Shown piece after piece: positions 45,334 through 55,213 of a stretch of 64,000 nt of DNA. The translations under genes and the position numbers were made by a program. Position 1 is the stretch's first letter; each line of letters opens with the position of its first letter. The notes below the pieces were generated by a model. It was not told the DNA's origin. It searched no databases and saw only the letters and a program-made list of their open reading frames with translations. The stretch covers positions 1 to 64,000 of the forward strand of contig CACAXN010000006.1 of the NCBI GenBank assembly GCA_902536455.1, read 5' to 3'. This stretch comes from an uncultured Prochlorococcus sp. Its GTDB lineage: Bacteria > Cyanobacteriota > Cyanobacteriia > PCC-6307 > Cyanobiaceae.

Positions 45334-45587
45334 CTTTCTAATAACTTCCTTTTCTCAATTATCCGTGCTAACTCCAAAAAATATCCTGCAGTTCTAAATT
45401 TACCAATATTCTTTTCTTTAAAATCAAGGTCGCTTCTTATTTCAGCAGTCTCAGCCATAAGCAAGTCCAAATCATTTGACCCAAGACTATATAATTCACC
45501 GAGTTCGATTTCCCTCCCAAGTAAATGACTCCTAAACCACTTCCCTTTATTTTCTTGAGGCGGAATATCGTAGGAAGCAAATGACAT
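45330..45587 (-). CDS. Small soluble protein, unknown
   Basis: An 85-residue protein with WFRSHLLGREIELGELYSLG (about 17-36) and a charged helical remainder. Not recognised; the many defined polar residues and clean ATG start suggest a real picocyanobacterial gene. Its stop overlaps the facing GST gene by 4 bases. Confidence 0.6.
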   Translation of the reverse strand: MSFASYDIPPQENKGKWFRSHLLGREIELGELYSLGSNDLDLLMAETAEIRSDLDFKEKNIGKFRTAGYFLELARIIEKRKLLES

Positions 45588-45628
45588 TTAAAAAAATAAA
45601 AAATTATTATAAGAATATTCTAGAGTTA

Positions 45629-47017
45629 TTAAAGAGATTTTTTCAATTCTCCTTTATTAAAAATATATGCAATAAGAAGAATTATAAATGTAATTACAGC
45701 ACAAATTTCTGTCCAATAATCTATTCCAATTTTTGCAATCATCAAAGGTGCCAAAACTGTGAAAAATCCCCCAGATAGAACTAATTGTGCGAATAGCTGT
45801 TTTGATGTAAAAATTGGAAGAGTTCTAGAAATATTTTTGGGATCTGCAAGCCTTAAGAGAAGTAATCCTGAAGCAACTACACCTGTAGAGTTTCCAAACT
45901 CTATCAAACTTTTTTCAAACCAGTAATCATCAAATATAAAGTATGCAAAATAAGCAATACAAATTAAATTCCAAAGTAACCCAAAAATAGTAAAAACTAA
46001 GATTATTTTCCAATTTTCAAAAACAATAGAAATATCTAAGCTTGCCATAGCCGAAAAAATCAATAGATCAGTAGATAAAATCCCAATCTCTCTTTGCAAA
46101 ATATTTGAAATAAATTCTGTATTTTTGGTTTTCTCTAAAATATATCTAATAAGGAGCGAACCTATTAGAATAAAGGGGAATACTGGAAGCGAAAAAATAA
46201 TTTCTCTAGAAAAGTCACCAAGCGGATTTGAGATATATTTTAAAAATTTAAGTAATAAAACACCAAAAGAAATTGCCAAACCAGAGAATCCAAGATTTAT
46301 TATCAAAATTCTTAAATCCGCAAAAATTCCTATCTTTGTATTTTCTTTTTGATTATCTTTTTTTTCGGAAATTTCCTCTGTATCTGAAATACCAAAAGTC
46401 CTTCCAAGGAAAATAAAAATGCTGCCCAATAACGAAGATGATAAAAGACCCATTGTTGCCATAGCCAGACCGAGATCTAAACCATTTGGGAAACCTAATC
46501 TATTAAAACTCTCTCCGATGATTGATGCCGCTCCATGCCCCCCCTCAAAACCAACCTCGATCAAACATCCCATTAGAGGATTAGTATCCATAGTTGGGGG
46601 CAAAAAATATTTAACAACTAAACCACCAACAAAAAATTGTCCGAAACCTAGGGAAAGAGCAAGTAAAAATTGATTAAAAATAGGTTTAACTAAACCACTT
46701 ATATTTGGGATAGGTCTGCCCATCATTAAAGTTGCGAAGACTAATGATAAAAGAGGAGTAGGAAAATTACTCCAAACATTAATTGTTTCTTTGGGCAAGA
46801 AGTGTATCGCTCCAAATGGACCTATAGATATGCCTAAAATTCCTGATATTACTGCTATTGGCAGTCCAAATCTCTCAAGCTGAACAGCCAGTTTTAATCT
46901 CCTCCCAAAAATCAAGAAAAAAATTATAATTAAAAATCCCAAAAAACTTATATATATAGAATTTGAAAAAATATTTTTATCCTGTAGAGAAATAATATTC
47001 AATGACTTCAATAACAT
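45629..47017 (-). CDS. gltS: GltS-like sodium/glutamate symporter
   Basis: A 462-residue carrier with about ten membrane helices in two repeats. The GltS signature with a Gly-Gly-His-Gly turn, IEVGFEGGHGAASIIGESF (about 154-172), and its counterpart in the second half, FGNSTGVVASGLLLLRLADP (about 375-394), are seen. This agrees with Na-coupled glutamate uptake. Substrate is inferred by family; some cyanobacterial members may carry other organic anions. It lies 93 bases downstream of pcb, behind the pcb terminator. Confidence 0.84.
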   Translation of the reverse strand: MLLKSLNIISLQDKNIFSNSIYISFLGFLIIIFFLIFGRRLKLAVQLERFGLPIAVISGILGISIGPFGAIHFLPKETINVWSNFPTPLLSLVFATLMMGRPIPNISGLVKPIFNQFLLALSLGFGQFFVGGLVVKYFLPPTMDTNPLMGCLIEVGFEGGHGAASIIGESFNRLGFPNGLDLGLAMATMGLLSSSLLGSIFIFLGRTFGISDTEEISEKKDNQKENTKIGIFADLRILIINLGFSGLAISFGVLLLKFLKYISNPLGDFSREIIFSLPVFPFILIGSLLIRYILEKTKNTEFISNILQREIGILSTDLLIFSAMASLDISIVFENWKIILVFTIFGLLWNLICIAYFAYFIFDDYWFEKSLIEFGNSTGVVASGLLLLRLADPKNISRTLPIFTSKQLFAQLVLSGGFFTVLAPLMIAKIGIDYWTEICAVITFIILLIAYIFNKGELKKSL

Positions 47018-47057
47018 ATACTAATAAATCTAAATTAATAAACAAAATTTTTCAAAT

Positions 47058-47086
47058 AAAAAAGGCTCCGGTTAGAGGAGCCTTTT
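47058..47086 (-). terminator. Intrinsic terminator of pcb
   Basis: On the minus strand AAAAGGCTCC-TCTAACC-GGAGCCTTTT forms a 10-bp stem and continues as TT. It sits 25 bases after the pcb stop, is GC-rich for this genome, and should separate pcb from the GltS-like gene. Confidence 0.88.
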
Positions 47087-47110
47087 GATATTAATAAAGA
47101 AATTTAGGAA

Positions 47111-48169
47111 TTAATCCTTAAGTGTAACTGTTGCGCTATCAATATTACTAATAGCATTTGTAACTCTCTTAAAGTCAAAGCCTAAAGCTCTTAAAGCGTG
47201 CCATAGGTGACCTTGAATAAAGAAAAATCCAAAGTAGTAGTGAACATTAGCTAACCAAGCTCTTGAGGTATAAGTACCATCAGGGAGGTCAACGGTATCA
47301 ACCCAATAAGGAGAAATACTAAACTTTAATTCAAGTGGTTCACCAAAAAACTCAACTGGATAAACAGTTGTATTAGATGCACTCCAGAAAGCAGCAATAA
47401 TTGCCATCCAACCTATACCTGCCAAGGACCATGAAAGTACCGCTTCTGCTGATAAAAGACCCTTACCTTTGAATTTGGTATATTCACCAACTTGCTTGGT
47501 TGCAATATGCCAGGAGCCTCCTGTTATTAAAACAAATGCTAAGAAAGCATGGCCTCCCATCACATCCTCTAAATCATCAATCAGAAGGAAATCTGTCTGG
47601 TGATTCCAAATCTCGGCTAGATTTAAATCATACTCAACTTGCCTTACTGCTCCAATTGCTGGGTCATAAACCCCGTGAACTCGAGCCCATTCAACAAGAA
47701 GAATAACTGCAAATCCAAGAATAATTAAATGGTGACCAAGAATAAATGTCAATTTATCAGGATTATCCCATTCGATATTGAATTTTCTTGCTCTTGCGAC
47801 TTCAGAATCTTCTAAATTTCCGGGAAGAAGAAGAGAATGTAAAAGTCCTCCAGCTGCTAAGACCATAGAGGAAACTAAGTGAACAATTGCTATCGCGAGG
47901 ACAGGCTTTGTATCTCCCATCATTACTCCATCAGCATCAAACCCAATTCCTAGGGTCGCCAAATGAGGAAGTGCGATAAGAGGTTGGTGTCCCATTGGAA
48001 CACTTGGGTCAAATCGTGAAAGTTCGAAAAGGGTGAAAGCACCGGCCCAGAAAACGATTAATCCTGCATGAGCTACATGAGCAGCAATGAATTTTCCTGA
48101 GCGATTTGCTACACCTGAATTACCAGCCCACCATCCATAGGTGGTATCTGGATTACCATAGGTTTGCAT
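47111..48169 (-). CDS. pcbA: Chlorophyll a2/b2-binding antenna protein Pcb
   Basis: A 352-residue antenna protein of the CP43/IsiA superfamily with six membrane helices, the main light-harvesting protein of Prochlorococcus. It binds divinyl chlorophyll a and b next to photosystem II. Seen are [20 protein letters not shown] (about 11-30), [20 protein letters not shown] in helix 1 with its paired His, and [20 protein letters not shown] near 313-332. It lacks the large lumenal loop E of CP43, as Pcb proteins do. Only one pcb occurs here; high-light strains usually have one. A GC-rich terminator follows and a 330-base gene-free gap precedes, as fits a highly expressed gene. Confidence 0.97.
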   Translation of the reverse strand: MQTYGNPDTTYGWWAGNSGVANRSGKFIAAHVAHAGLIVFWAGAFTLFELSRFDPSVPMGHQPLIALPHLATLGIGFDADGVMMGDTKPVLAIAIVHLVSSMVLAAGGLLHSLLLPGNLEDSEVARARKFNIEWDNPDKLTFILGHHLIILGFAVILLVEWARVHGVYDPAIGAVRQVEYDLNLAEIWNHQTDFLLIDDLEDVMGGHAFLAFVLITGGSWHIATKQVGEYTKFKGKGLLSAEAVLSWSLAGIGWMAIIAAFWSASNTTVYPVEFFGEPLELKFSISPYWVDTVDLPDGTYTSRAWLANVHYYFGFFFIQGHLWHALRALGFDFKRVTNAISNIDSATVTLKD

Positions 48170-48499
48170 TTAGGAATTGATTAGCTTAAACGTTTTGAGA
48201 ATACTTTATATTTCACCAAACAGTTGAATTCATAACAAAATTGTAAAGGTTAGTAATCCTAGCTATCACTAAACAAAAAATCTTCATGAGGAAATCCAAG
48301 AGCAAAGAAGGTAGATTTAATGAAGAAATATTACTCTCAGAGATAAAAGTTTAATAAAATAAACCAACATTTTTCAATTTCAATAATTTTAATAAATTTC
48401 ATTTTGCTGACATTAAACGATTTTTTGTTTCATTAAACCATTATTTTTATTGCCTGATTCCTAAACAATTATTAAATATGGGATAAGACATCTAATATT
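48170..48499. other. Gene-free divergent region between pcb and a small gene
   Basis: 330 bases hold no convincing gene (a 22-codon reading near 48290 is not credible). It probably holds the pcb promoter and a 5' leader on the minus strand; TATAAAGT about 35 bases before the pcb ATG is a candidate -10 box. On the plus strand AT-rich elements precede the 58-residue gene. Confidence 0.4.
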
Positions 48500-48676
48500 A
48501 TGACTACTTTTCAAGAGTCTTCTAGAAAATTTTCACTAGAAATGAAATCGGAAGTTCATTACAAAAAGGCTGCAAAATCATACCGAAAATCAAAACAATA
48601 TATAAATATGATCAACTTGTATCCAACTTTGCAGAACACTCTAATTGAGTGTAAGGATGAAAATCTAATCGAATAG
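48500..48676 (+). CDS. Small basic helical protein (58 residues)
   Basis: Reading frame from ATG to TAG, MTTFQESSRKFSLEMKSEVH at the N-terminus, then a Lys/Tyr-rich helix and LYPTLQNTLIECKDENLIE at the end. Amphipathic, no membrane helix. Not recognised. Codon use and composition look natural and it fills a space otherwise empty, but a chance frame is not excluded. Confidence 0.5.
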   Translation: MTTFQESSRKFSLEMKSEVHYKKAAKSYRKSKQYINMINLYPTLQNTLIECKDENLIE

Positions 48677-48722
48677 AGATTTTATATATTTTTCCAAATC
48701 AATCAAAAAAAATATATTAATC

Positions 48723-48956
48723 TTAGGCAGCAATATTATAGTTTTCTTCAAAATAAAGTTTATTAATTATTTTTCTGCACATTTTTACATTATAAAGAGC
48801 TTTTGGATTCCAAGGTTTTTTCTGACCGAGTGGAGAGCTTTTCCAATGAATCCCAGGCTTAAGTATTCCATTTTCACGTAAAAAAGAAAGCTTAATTTCA
48901 TTTATTCCTAGCTGTTCCGCGGACAACTCAGATGAGCTCCATATATCCCCTAACAT
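48723..48956 (-). CDS. Small HTH/excisionase-like protein
   Basis: A 77-residue protein whose first half (WSSSELSAEQLGINEIKLSF, about 6-25, then LRENGILKPGIHWK) has the layout of a winged helix-turn-helix of excisionase or MerR N-terminal type: a helix, a turn at LGI and a recognition helix, then the wing LKPGIHW. Similar small proteins are common in picocyanobacteria. A DNA-binding role is inferred. No phage genes lie next to it. Confidence 0.65.
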   Translation of the reverse strand: MLGDIWSSSELSAEQLGINEIKLSFLRENGILKPGIHWKSSPLGQKKPWNPKALYNVKMCRKIINKLYFEENYNIAA

Positions 48957-49087
48957 TGAATTAAGTAATATTATTAATCCTTGATAACGTTATTTTTAAT
49001 TTTTTGAAAGGGGTAAAACTTTTAAATAATTATTAAGTAACAAAAAACCCATTATTTATAAAGGAGATTTAAAAGATTTATTTAAAA

Positions 49088-49387
49088 TTAAGAAATATTA
49101 AATAAAGAATCTTCATTAATAAATATCTCATCGATACTTTCTCCTTTTTTTAGGGATTTATAGTCAACATATTCTCGAGTTATCGATTGAATCTTTGGAA
49201 GATTGATCCAACCTTTATGCCAATTTCCACTATTTATTAATTCTTCGTAAGTAGTTTCTAAATTTATTTCAGAATCAACTACAGAAACCATTAAAAAAGT
49301 AATATTTCCTTTTTCTTTATTCTCATTTACTAAAACAAAATGTCTCAATCCATTTATGGATTTATTAGAAGTCCAGAAATTTTCCAT
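49088..49387 (-). CDS. Conserved-looking picocyanobacterial protein (99 residues)
   Basis: A 99-residue soluble protein beginning MENFWTSNKSINGLRHFVLV with a beta-rich centre (ITFLMVSVVDSEINLETTY). It resembles cyanobacterial proteins starting WWTSNQPI that I cannot name further. It is the third gene after hisS, 2 bases behind the 97-residue gene, so probably in the same operon. Function unknown. Confidence 0.62.
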   Translation of the reverse strand: MENFWTSNKSINGLRHFVLVNENKEKGNITFLMVSVVDSEINLETTYEELINSGNWHKGWINLPKIQSITREYVDYKSLKKGESIDEIFINEDSLFNIS

Positions 49388-49389
49388 AA

Positions 49390-49683
49390 TTATTTTTTCT
49401 TAATGTTCTCCTCAGAATTTTCTCTAGATATTTTTTTATATTCATTTCTAATTTCATCTAATAAAAGTTTTCTTCTATCCATATAGTTTACAGAATCTTT
49501 TTTTGATAAGTTATATCTTTCTTTTTTAGTTAAATTCATCCAATTATCAAGATTCTTCTTATTGAAAGTTGTTAATTTTTTAGCCTTAAAAACTTTTTGC
49601 TTTCTATTTAATTTAAGAAAATTCCTCAAATTAAAAAAAATAAATATAAAAAGAAGAATAATTACTAACTTTAAGAGCATCAC
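49390..49683 (-). CDS. Small basic membrane-anchored protein
   Basis: A 97-residue protein with one N-terminal hydrophobic helix (about residues 3-20) and a strongly basic, Lys-rich remainder containing WMNLTKKERYNLSKKDSVNY. It probably stays anchored with its charged tail in the cytoplasm. The start overlaps the hisS stop by 4 bases (ATGA form), so translation is coupled to hisS. Function unknown. Confidence 0.6.
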   Translation of the reverse strand: MMLLKLVIILLFIFIFFNLRNFLKLNRKQKVFKAKKLTTFNKKNLDNWMNLTKKERYNLSKKDSVNYMDRRKLLLDEIRNEYKKISRENSEENIKKK

Positions 49684-50960
49684 TTTGCAAGTAAGTTATT
49701 ATTTATCCACTTTTCTAATTCAAAATCATTCTCTAAAGAAATAACCTCTTCTTTATTTCTATTACCTGATTGATCAAAGAGCCTTATAATAAATTCCCTT
49801 TTAGTCGCCTCATCATCACCAATAACAATAATACTTTTAGATTTTAGTTTATTAGCCTTTTTAAATTGTTTAGAAAATGAAGATCCACTTAAATCTAACT
49901 CAACTAACAAATCATAATTTCTTAATTTCCTTGATAGATCCATAGCTAATGGTTCAGCAATGAGTCCCTGATTAATAATATAAATATCAGTATTTCTTTG
50001 GACTTCGAGCTCTTTTCCCGCTAGCAAAATTAATCTTTCTAAACCAATAGCGAATCCAATTGCTGGGGTATTTGGCCCTCCCATTTGTTTTATTAAATTG
50101 TCGTATCTTCCTCCTCCGCATACTGTAGCTTGGGAGCCTAGAGCGCCACTAGTAATTTCAAAGGCTGTATGAGTGTAATAATCTAAACCTCTCACTAGAT
50201 TAAAATTTTCCACGTAAGGTATTTTTAAAACCTCTAATTGTTTTTTAAAGTCTGAATACCTTTTATGACTTTTTTCAGACAAAAAATTGAATAATCTTGG
50301 AGCATTTTCAAGAATTTTTTTTGTTTGAATATCTTTAGAGTCCAAAATCCTTAAGGGATTTTTAGTAATCCTATTCTGAGAATCTAAATCTAGAGAATTT
50401 TTATTTACTTCTAGCCATTTTAAAAAGGATTCCTGAAAATTCAATCTATCACTTACATCACCCAATGTATTTATTTCAAGATTAAGTTCTTTTATTCCTA
50501 ATTTACTCAAGACATCCCAAGCTAAAGCAATAATTTCAACATCACTTCTAACTGAATCGTATCCTATAAACTCAACACCTAACTGATGAAACTGTCTTTG
50601 CCTGCCTGCTTGAGGTCTTTCATATCTAAACATAGGGCCCATGTACCAAAGTTTCTGGAGTGGGTTAGACGACATACCATTTTGAATTAACGCTCTTGCA
50701 ACTGAAGCGGTTCCTTCAGGCCTAAGAGTGCAGGATCTCCCCCCCCTATCAAGAAAAGTATACATTTCCTTACTAACAACATCTGTTCCTTCACCAATTC
50801 CTCTTATAAATAATTCGGTCATTTCCAATATTGGTGTTCTTATTTCTTTGATGGATGCTCTTGCAAGCTGCTCTAATAGAATTTTCTCAACGTTTTGCCA
50901 CTTTATTAATTGATCAGGCAATAGGTCGACTGTTCCTCTAAGATTTTTTAGGTTATTCAA
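49680..50960 (-). CDS. hisS: Histidyl-tRNA synthetase
   Basis: Class IIa aminoacyl-tRNA synthetase, 426 residues. Motif 2 is YMGPMFRYERPQAGRQRQFH (about 107-126), followed by QLGVEF. The His-specific motif is RGLDYYTHTAFEI near 261-273, and motif 3 is GFAIGLERL near 310-318. C-terminal anticodon domain from about 330. Starts on ATG. Two small genes of unknown role follow on the same strand with overlapping or 2-base spacing. Confidence 0.96.
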   Translation of the reverse strand: MNNLKNLRGTVDLLPDQLIKWQNVEKILLEQLARASIKEIRTPILEMTELFIRGIGEGTDVVSKEMYTFLDRGGRSCTLRPEGTASVARALIQNGMSSNPLQKLWYMGPMFRYERPQAGRQRQFHQLGVEFIGYDSVRSDVEIIALAWDVLSKLGIKELNLEINTLGDVSDRLNFQESFLKWLEVNKNSLDLDSQNRITKNPLRILDSKDIQTKKILENAPRLFNFLSEKSHKRYSDFKKQLEVLKIPYVENFNLVRGLDYYTHTAFEITSGALGSQATVCGGGRYDNLIKQMGGPNTPAIGFAIGLERLILLAGKELEVQRNTDIYIINQGLIAEPLAMDLSRKLRNYDLLVELDLSGSSFSKQFKKANKLKSKSIIVIGDDEATKREFIIRLFDQSGNRNKEEVISLENDFELEKWINNNLLAK

Positions 50961-51058
50961 AGTTCTAGAAAATAATTCAAAATTTTTAATTCAAGTAGAA
51001 ATTAATCTTTGATTGGTTGTTCTGTGAGACAATTTTAATTTAACATTTAGAAAAACTA

Positions 51059-51478
51059 TTGGAAATTAATAAAAATAAAGAGAATCAGCATTGCGGTACA
51101 AAACCAAAAAAAATTGCCTTTGGAATAGCACCACTAGGTATAGTTTCAATAGGAATAGTGCCAATGGGAGTAATAAGTATTGGAATAGTCCCAATGGGAG
51201 TATTTTCTTTTGGAGCAGTAGCAATGGGAATAGTTAATTTATCAGTAGTAGGGATGGGAATTATCTCAGCCGGTGTAACGACTATGGGGATATGGGAGTA
51301 TTCACCTAATTCTCAAAACAATCATCATAATTACAAACAAATTTCCAATTCAAGCAAAGAAAATATGATGTCAGATCTATTTAACACTAAACAAGAAGCT
51401 GAAAAGGCTGCCTTGAAATACGGATGTATTGGAGCACATAAAATGGGCAATAAATGGATGCCCTGTAAGATGCACTAG
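51059..51478 (+). CDS. Gly-repeat membrane protein with DUF3721 tail
   Basis: A 139-residue protein. Residues about 19-80 are a hydrophobic array of roughly 10-residue repeats of the form G-I-x-x-I/M-G-I/V (GIVSIGIVPMGVISIGIVPM), with DNA that also repeats (AATAGT(G/C)CCAATGGGAGTA). After a polar linker comes the DUF3721 block TKQEAEKAALKYGCIGAHKM (about 110-129), then GNKWMPC with two Cys that recall a small metal-binding domain. Starts on TTG. It may be a membrane-embedded protein with a cytoplasmic or periplasmic tail; function unknown. Confidence 0.72.
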   Translation: MEINKNKENQHCGTKPKKIAFGIAPLGIVSIGIVPMGVISIGIVPMGVFSFGAVAMGIVNLSVVGMGIISAGVTTMGIWEYSPNSQNNHHNYKQISNSSKENMMSDLFNTKQEAEKAALKYGCIGAHKMGNKWMPCKMH

Positions 51479-51508
51479 ATATTTTCTGAGTCAAAAATTT
51501 ATTGAATA

Positions 51509-52288
51509 TTAATTTAAAATCTCTACTCTAAAATCAAGATTTTTTGCCTCATCAGTAGTTAATTTTCTTGACCAAGCACCTTGCACAGGACTATTCCATC
51601 TGAACCCAGCATTTTTAGCTAAAGACCTATCATCGTAACTAATTAGTGCCTTGTATAAAAACCTCGGTTCGGTAGCTTTAAGTAGAAGTTCCTCTAAATT
51701 ATCACATTTTTTGAAGACCTCAGATATGTAAAAGCAATCAGATAAAGCTCTATGTAAATTCCAAACTGGTATTGAAAAAGATAAAGCTAAATCAGTTACT
51801 GAGGGTCTATTTTTAAGTGATTTTTGAAAAGACCAATTAATATCTTCTAAACTACATATCCATTTTTTATTAAGTTTAGGTAATCTTCCTTTCCCAAACC
51901 ATTTCTTATCAAACTCTACATTGTGCGCGACAATGAAATCCGAACAATCAACAAGTTTTAAAAAGAAATTCAATCCATCTTCCCAAGGTTGTGAGATATT
52001 AGTTACTTCTGCAGATATACCATTAACATATTCGGCTTCATTATTATTTACCGGTAATAAAAATGAAACCTGCGAAAGTACACATTTAAAAGATACATCA
52101 AACAAAATACAACCTATCTCTATCACTTCATCTTTATTTTCATCTAAACCTGTTGTTTCAGTATCAAGAATTAAAATTTTTTCAATTTTTTTATCTTGAT
52201 TAGTAACACTTTTTTCAGAGGGGTTACTAATAATTTGGTCCTGAAGAAAATCCAATTGATTCAATTCTTTTTTGTTAAATAGTTCCAA
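51509..52288 (-). CDS. DnaQ-like 3'-5' exonuclease (DEDDh)
   Basis: A 259-residue nuclease of the RNase T/DnaQ fold. Exo I is LILDTETTGLDENKDEVIEI (about 34-53, with Asp and Glu), Exo II is IVAHNVEFDKKWF near 118-130, and Exo III is HRALSDCFYISEVF near 178-191, with the DEDDh His and Asp. An N-terminal and a C-terminal extension flank it. Possible roles are proofreading, as an epsilon-like subunit, or RNA/DNA trimming; no other replication gene is beside it. Confidence 0.87.
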   Translation of the reverse strand: MELFNKKELNQLDFLQDQIISNPSEKSVTNQDKKIEKILILDTETTGLDENKDEVIEIGCILFDVSFKCVLSQVSFLLPVNNNEAEYVNGISAEVTNISQPWEDGLNFFLKLVDCSDFIVAHNVEFDKKWFGKGRLPKLNKKWICSLEDINWSFQKSLKNRPSVTDLALSFSIPVWNLHRALSDCFYISEVFKKCDNLEELLLKATEPRFLYKALISYDDRSLAKNAGFRWNSPVQGAWSRKLTTDEAKNLDFRVEILN

Positions 52289-52416
52289 TTATTTGAAAAC
52301 ACTTTTATTTATCTTGACGCAAATACCAAAAATTTCTTTTAAATTAATATTAATTAAACAAATTTGATAAAAATAGGTTTTAAAACCCTTTTAGATTTAG
52401 AAATAAATTCACTAAA

Positions 52417-53139
52417 ATGCCTTTTACAAAATATCAATTTAACAATTTTTGTTACTGGCCTTCAAATCCTAAAAAAGTTGTGGAATTTATCGGTGGCAGT
52501 TATCTAGCTTCTAAACCTGATTTAACTTATAGAAGATTCATAGAGAGCTTAATTAATAAAAACTATGCAGTGCATGCATTTAAGTACACACCACAATTTG
52601 ATCACCAACAACTTGCTATTAAAGCTTGGAAGGATTTTAAAAATTGTCGAATATCCTTATCTAAAAGGATAGGAGGATCAATTCCTTCAATAAGAATTGG
52701 TCATAGCTTGGGCTGTAAACTTCACTTAATTTCTCCTGATGGAGGAAGAAATTGCGAAAAATTTATATCAATTAGTTTCAATAACTTCAGTGCTAACAAA
52801 TCAATTCCATTATTAAGACAAATTGCTCAAAAATTGGAGTTTAATAGTGAATTCAGCCCCAGTCCTGAGAGAACTTTGCGAATTATTGAAAAAACTTATA
52901 ATCAAAAAAATAACTTCCTAATAAAATTCAACTCAGACGAATTAGATCAAACAGACAAATTATTATCTTGTCTTAAAGCACGAAAAGAAGATTTTTCAAA
53001 AGGTATAATGTTAAAGGGGACACACACCACAATTGCTAGTGCAGGATTAAGGGAAAATTTTTTGGGAGACTGGGCTGATGATGATTCTAAAAGAAAGACT
53101 ATAAAAAAAATTTGTAGTTTAATTGATGAAACTGATTAA
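52417..53139 (+). CDS. DUF1350 alpha/beta-hydrolase-like protein
   Basis: A 240-residue protein of the DUF1350 family of cyanobacteria and plastids. It has [20 protein letters not shown] (about 24-43) and a nucleophile-elbow-like [13 protein letters not shown] (about 91-103) with Ser between Gly and His, so it probably has an alpha/beta-hydrolase fold. Later His residues (KGTHTTIAS near 207) could complete a triad. Substrate unknown. Tail-to-tail with acs, overlapping by 4 bases. Confidence 0.82.
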   Translation: MPFTKYQFNNFCYWPSNPKKVVEFIGGSYLASKPDLTYRRFIESLINKNYAVHAFKYTPQFDHQQLAIKAWKDFKNCRISLSKRIGGSIPSIRIGHSLGCKLHLISPDGGRNCEKFISISFNNFSANKSIPLLRQIAQKLEFNSEFSPSPERTLRIIEKTYNQKNNFLIKFNSDELDQTDKLLSCLKARKEDFSKGIMLKGTHTTIASAGLRENFLGDWADDDSKRKTIKKICSLIDETD

Positions 53140-55118
53140 GATGTTTTTTTCAACTTCTCCAAAACAGAACTATCTTCAAGAGTACTTATATCGCCACTAA
53201 TTTTTTCTCCGGCAGCCAAAGATCTCAAAATTCTCCGCATAATTTTTCCACTTCGTGTTTTGGGAAGTGAATCAGAGATTATAATTCTTTCGGGCTTTGC
53301 GATAATTCCAATTTCATTAACTACATGTTTCTTTAAGTCCTCTACTAATTCTAAAGAACTGTTCACATCTTTTTCTAAAGATACAAAAGCAACTACAACT
53401 TCACCTTTTAGGTCATCTCTTCTTCCCACAACAGCAGCTTCAGCAACTGATTTATGACTTACCAAAGCAGATTCAATTTCCATTGTTCCTAAACGATGTC
53501 CTGAGACACTTATAACATCATCGACTCTCCCCATAATCCATATGTATCCATCTTCGTCAATTCGTGCTCCATCTCCAGCGAAATAAACATTCTTTTCTCC
53601 TTTAAAAGAAATATATTCCCAATAACTCTCCAAGTATCTCTGCGAGTTCCCATGAATTGTTCTCATCATTCCTGGCCAAGGCTTCTTAATAATTAAATAA
53701 CCGCCCTCATTCTCCATTACCTTATGTCCATTCTTATCAACAACTTCAACTTCAATTCCAGGTAATGGGTAAGTAGCAGAACCTGGCTTTGTTGCAACTA
53801 CTCCTGGCAAGGGACTTATCATTACTCCTCCAGTCTCAGTTTGCCACCAAGTATCCACTATAGGACATTTATTTTTACCAATAACATCTTTGTACCACAT
53901 CCATGCTTCAGGATTGATTGGTTCTCCAACAGTACCCAAAAGTCTTAGACTATTCAGATTATATTTATCAGGAATTTCATGCCCAGACTTCATAAATGCT
54001 CTTATCGCAGTTGGTGCAGTATAAAAAATGGAAACCTTATATTTCTGAACAATTTCCCAAAAAGCTCCCAAATTAGAGGGCCTTGGTACTCCTTCAAACA
54101 TTAAGGTTGTAGCGCCATTAGATAAGGGTCCATATACTATATAACTATGGCCAGTAATCCAGCCAACATCAGCAGTACACCAGTAAATATCGTCATCTTT
54201 TAAATCAAAAATCCATTTAAAAGTCAAATGGGACCAGAGATTATAACCCCCTGTAGTGTGAACAACGCCTTTAGGTTTTCCAGTTGAGCCTGAAGTATAA
54301 AGAATAAAAAGTCTATCTTCGCTATTCATTATTTCAGGTTTGCACTCGTCTTTTTGATCTTTTAATAATTCGTGCCACCAAAAATCTCTTTCATAAAACA
54401 TAGAAATATTTTTTTTAGTTCTTTGAACAACAATTACTTTTTCAACAACTTTATTTGCCCCACTTTCAATTGCCGCATCAACTGCTTGCTTAAGCTCAAT
54501 CACCTTATCTTTTCTAAAACCACCATCTGCAGTAATAACGAATCTGGCATTTCCATCAATTAATCTATCTTTTAAAGCTTCTGAAGAAAATCCTCCAAAG
54601 ACAACAGAATGAGGCGCCCCAATTCTTGCACAAGCCAACATAGCAATCATTGCCTCAGGAATCATTGGCATATAGATACATACCAAATCTCCTTTTTTTA
54701 CTCCAATATTTTTTAATGCATTAGAAGCTTTACATACCTCTTTTAGAAGTTCTTCATAAGTGTATTTTTTGCTATCTCCAGGTTCACCTTCCCATATCAG
54801 TGCAGTTTTTCCTCCAAGTCCTCTACTAATGTGTCTATCTAGACAGTTATATGTAATATTAAGTTTTCCTTCTTTAAACCACTTAAAAAATGGTGCATTA
54901 TCGCTATCTAATACGGTTTGAAATGGTTCAAACCAATCTAGTTCAGATTTTGCGAAAGATTCCCAAAATTGAGTTGGATTATCTGATGCTTTTTTTTTAA
55001 GACTTAGTAATTCTTCTTTAGAGCTAATATTTGAGTTTTCTGCAAATTTTTTTGATGGGGGGAAAATTCTCTTTTCTTCGAGTATGTTATTGATTGAATG
55101 TTTTTTATCTAATGACAT
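53136..55118 (-). CDS. acs: Acetyl-CoA synthetase
   Basis: ANL-superfamily AMP-forming ligase, 660 residues, making acetyl-CoA from acetate, ATP and CoA. Motifs are [20 protein letters not shown] (about 272-291, A3), [10 protein letters not shown] (A5, about 419-428), [20 protein letters not shown] (A7/A8) and [11 protein letters not shown] with the catalytic Lys (A10). The N-terminal ACAS_N part is present. It is last in a six-gene minus-strand row, 95 bases behind the prenyl synthase. Confidence 0.97.
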   Translation of the reverse strand: MSLDKKHSINNILEEKRIFPPSKKFAENSNISSKEELLSLKKKASDNPTQFWESFAKSELDWFEPFQTVLDSDNAPFFKWFKEGKLNITYNCLDRHISRGLGGKTALIWEGEPGDSKKYTYEELLKEVCKASNALKNIGVKKGDLVCIYMPMIPEAMIAMLACARIGAPHSVVFGGFSSEALKDRLIDGNARFVITADGGFRKDKVIELKQAVDAAIESGANKVVEKVIVVQRTKKNISMFYERDFWWHELLKDQKDECKPEIMNSEDRLFILYTSGSTGKPKGVVHTTGGYNLWSHLTFKWIFDLKDDDIYWCTADVGWITGHSYIVYGPLSNGATTLMFEGVPRPSNLGAFWEIVQKYKVSIFYTAPTAIRAFMKSGHEIPDKYNLNSLRLLGTVGEPINPEAWMWYKDVIGKNKCPIVDTWWQTETGGVMISPLPGVVATKPGSATYPLPGIEVEVVDKNGHKVMENEGGYLIIKKPWPGMMRTIHGNSQRYLESYWEYISFKGEKNVYFAGDGARIDEDGYIWIMGRVDDVISVSGHRLGTMEIESALVSHKSVAEAAVVGRRDDLKGEVVVAFVSLEKDVNSSLELVEDLKKHVVNEIGIIAKPERIIISDSLPKTRSGKIMRRILRSLAAGEKISGDISTLEDSSVLEKLKKTS

Positions 55119-55213
55119 TAAATAATTATATATTTAATAAAATTTAGTAGAAAAATTTATATTTTTCAAAAATTTTAATATTAATTTAGCTGAAAAATTT
55201 ATTTTTAAAAAAT

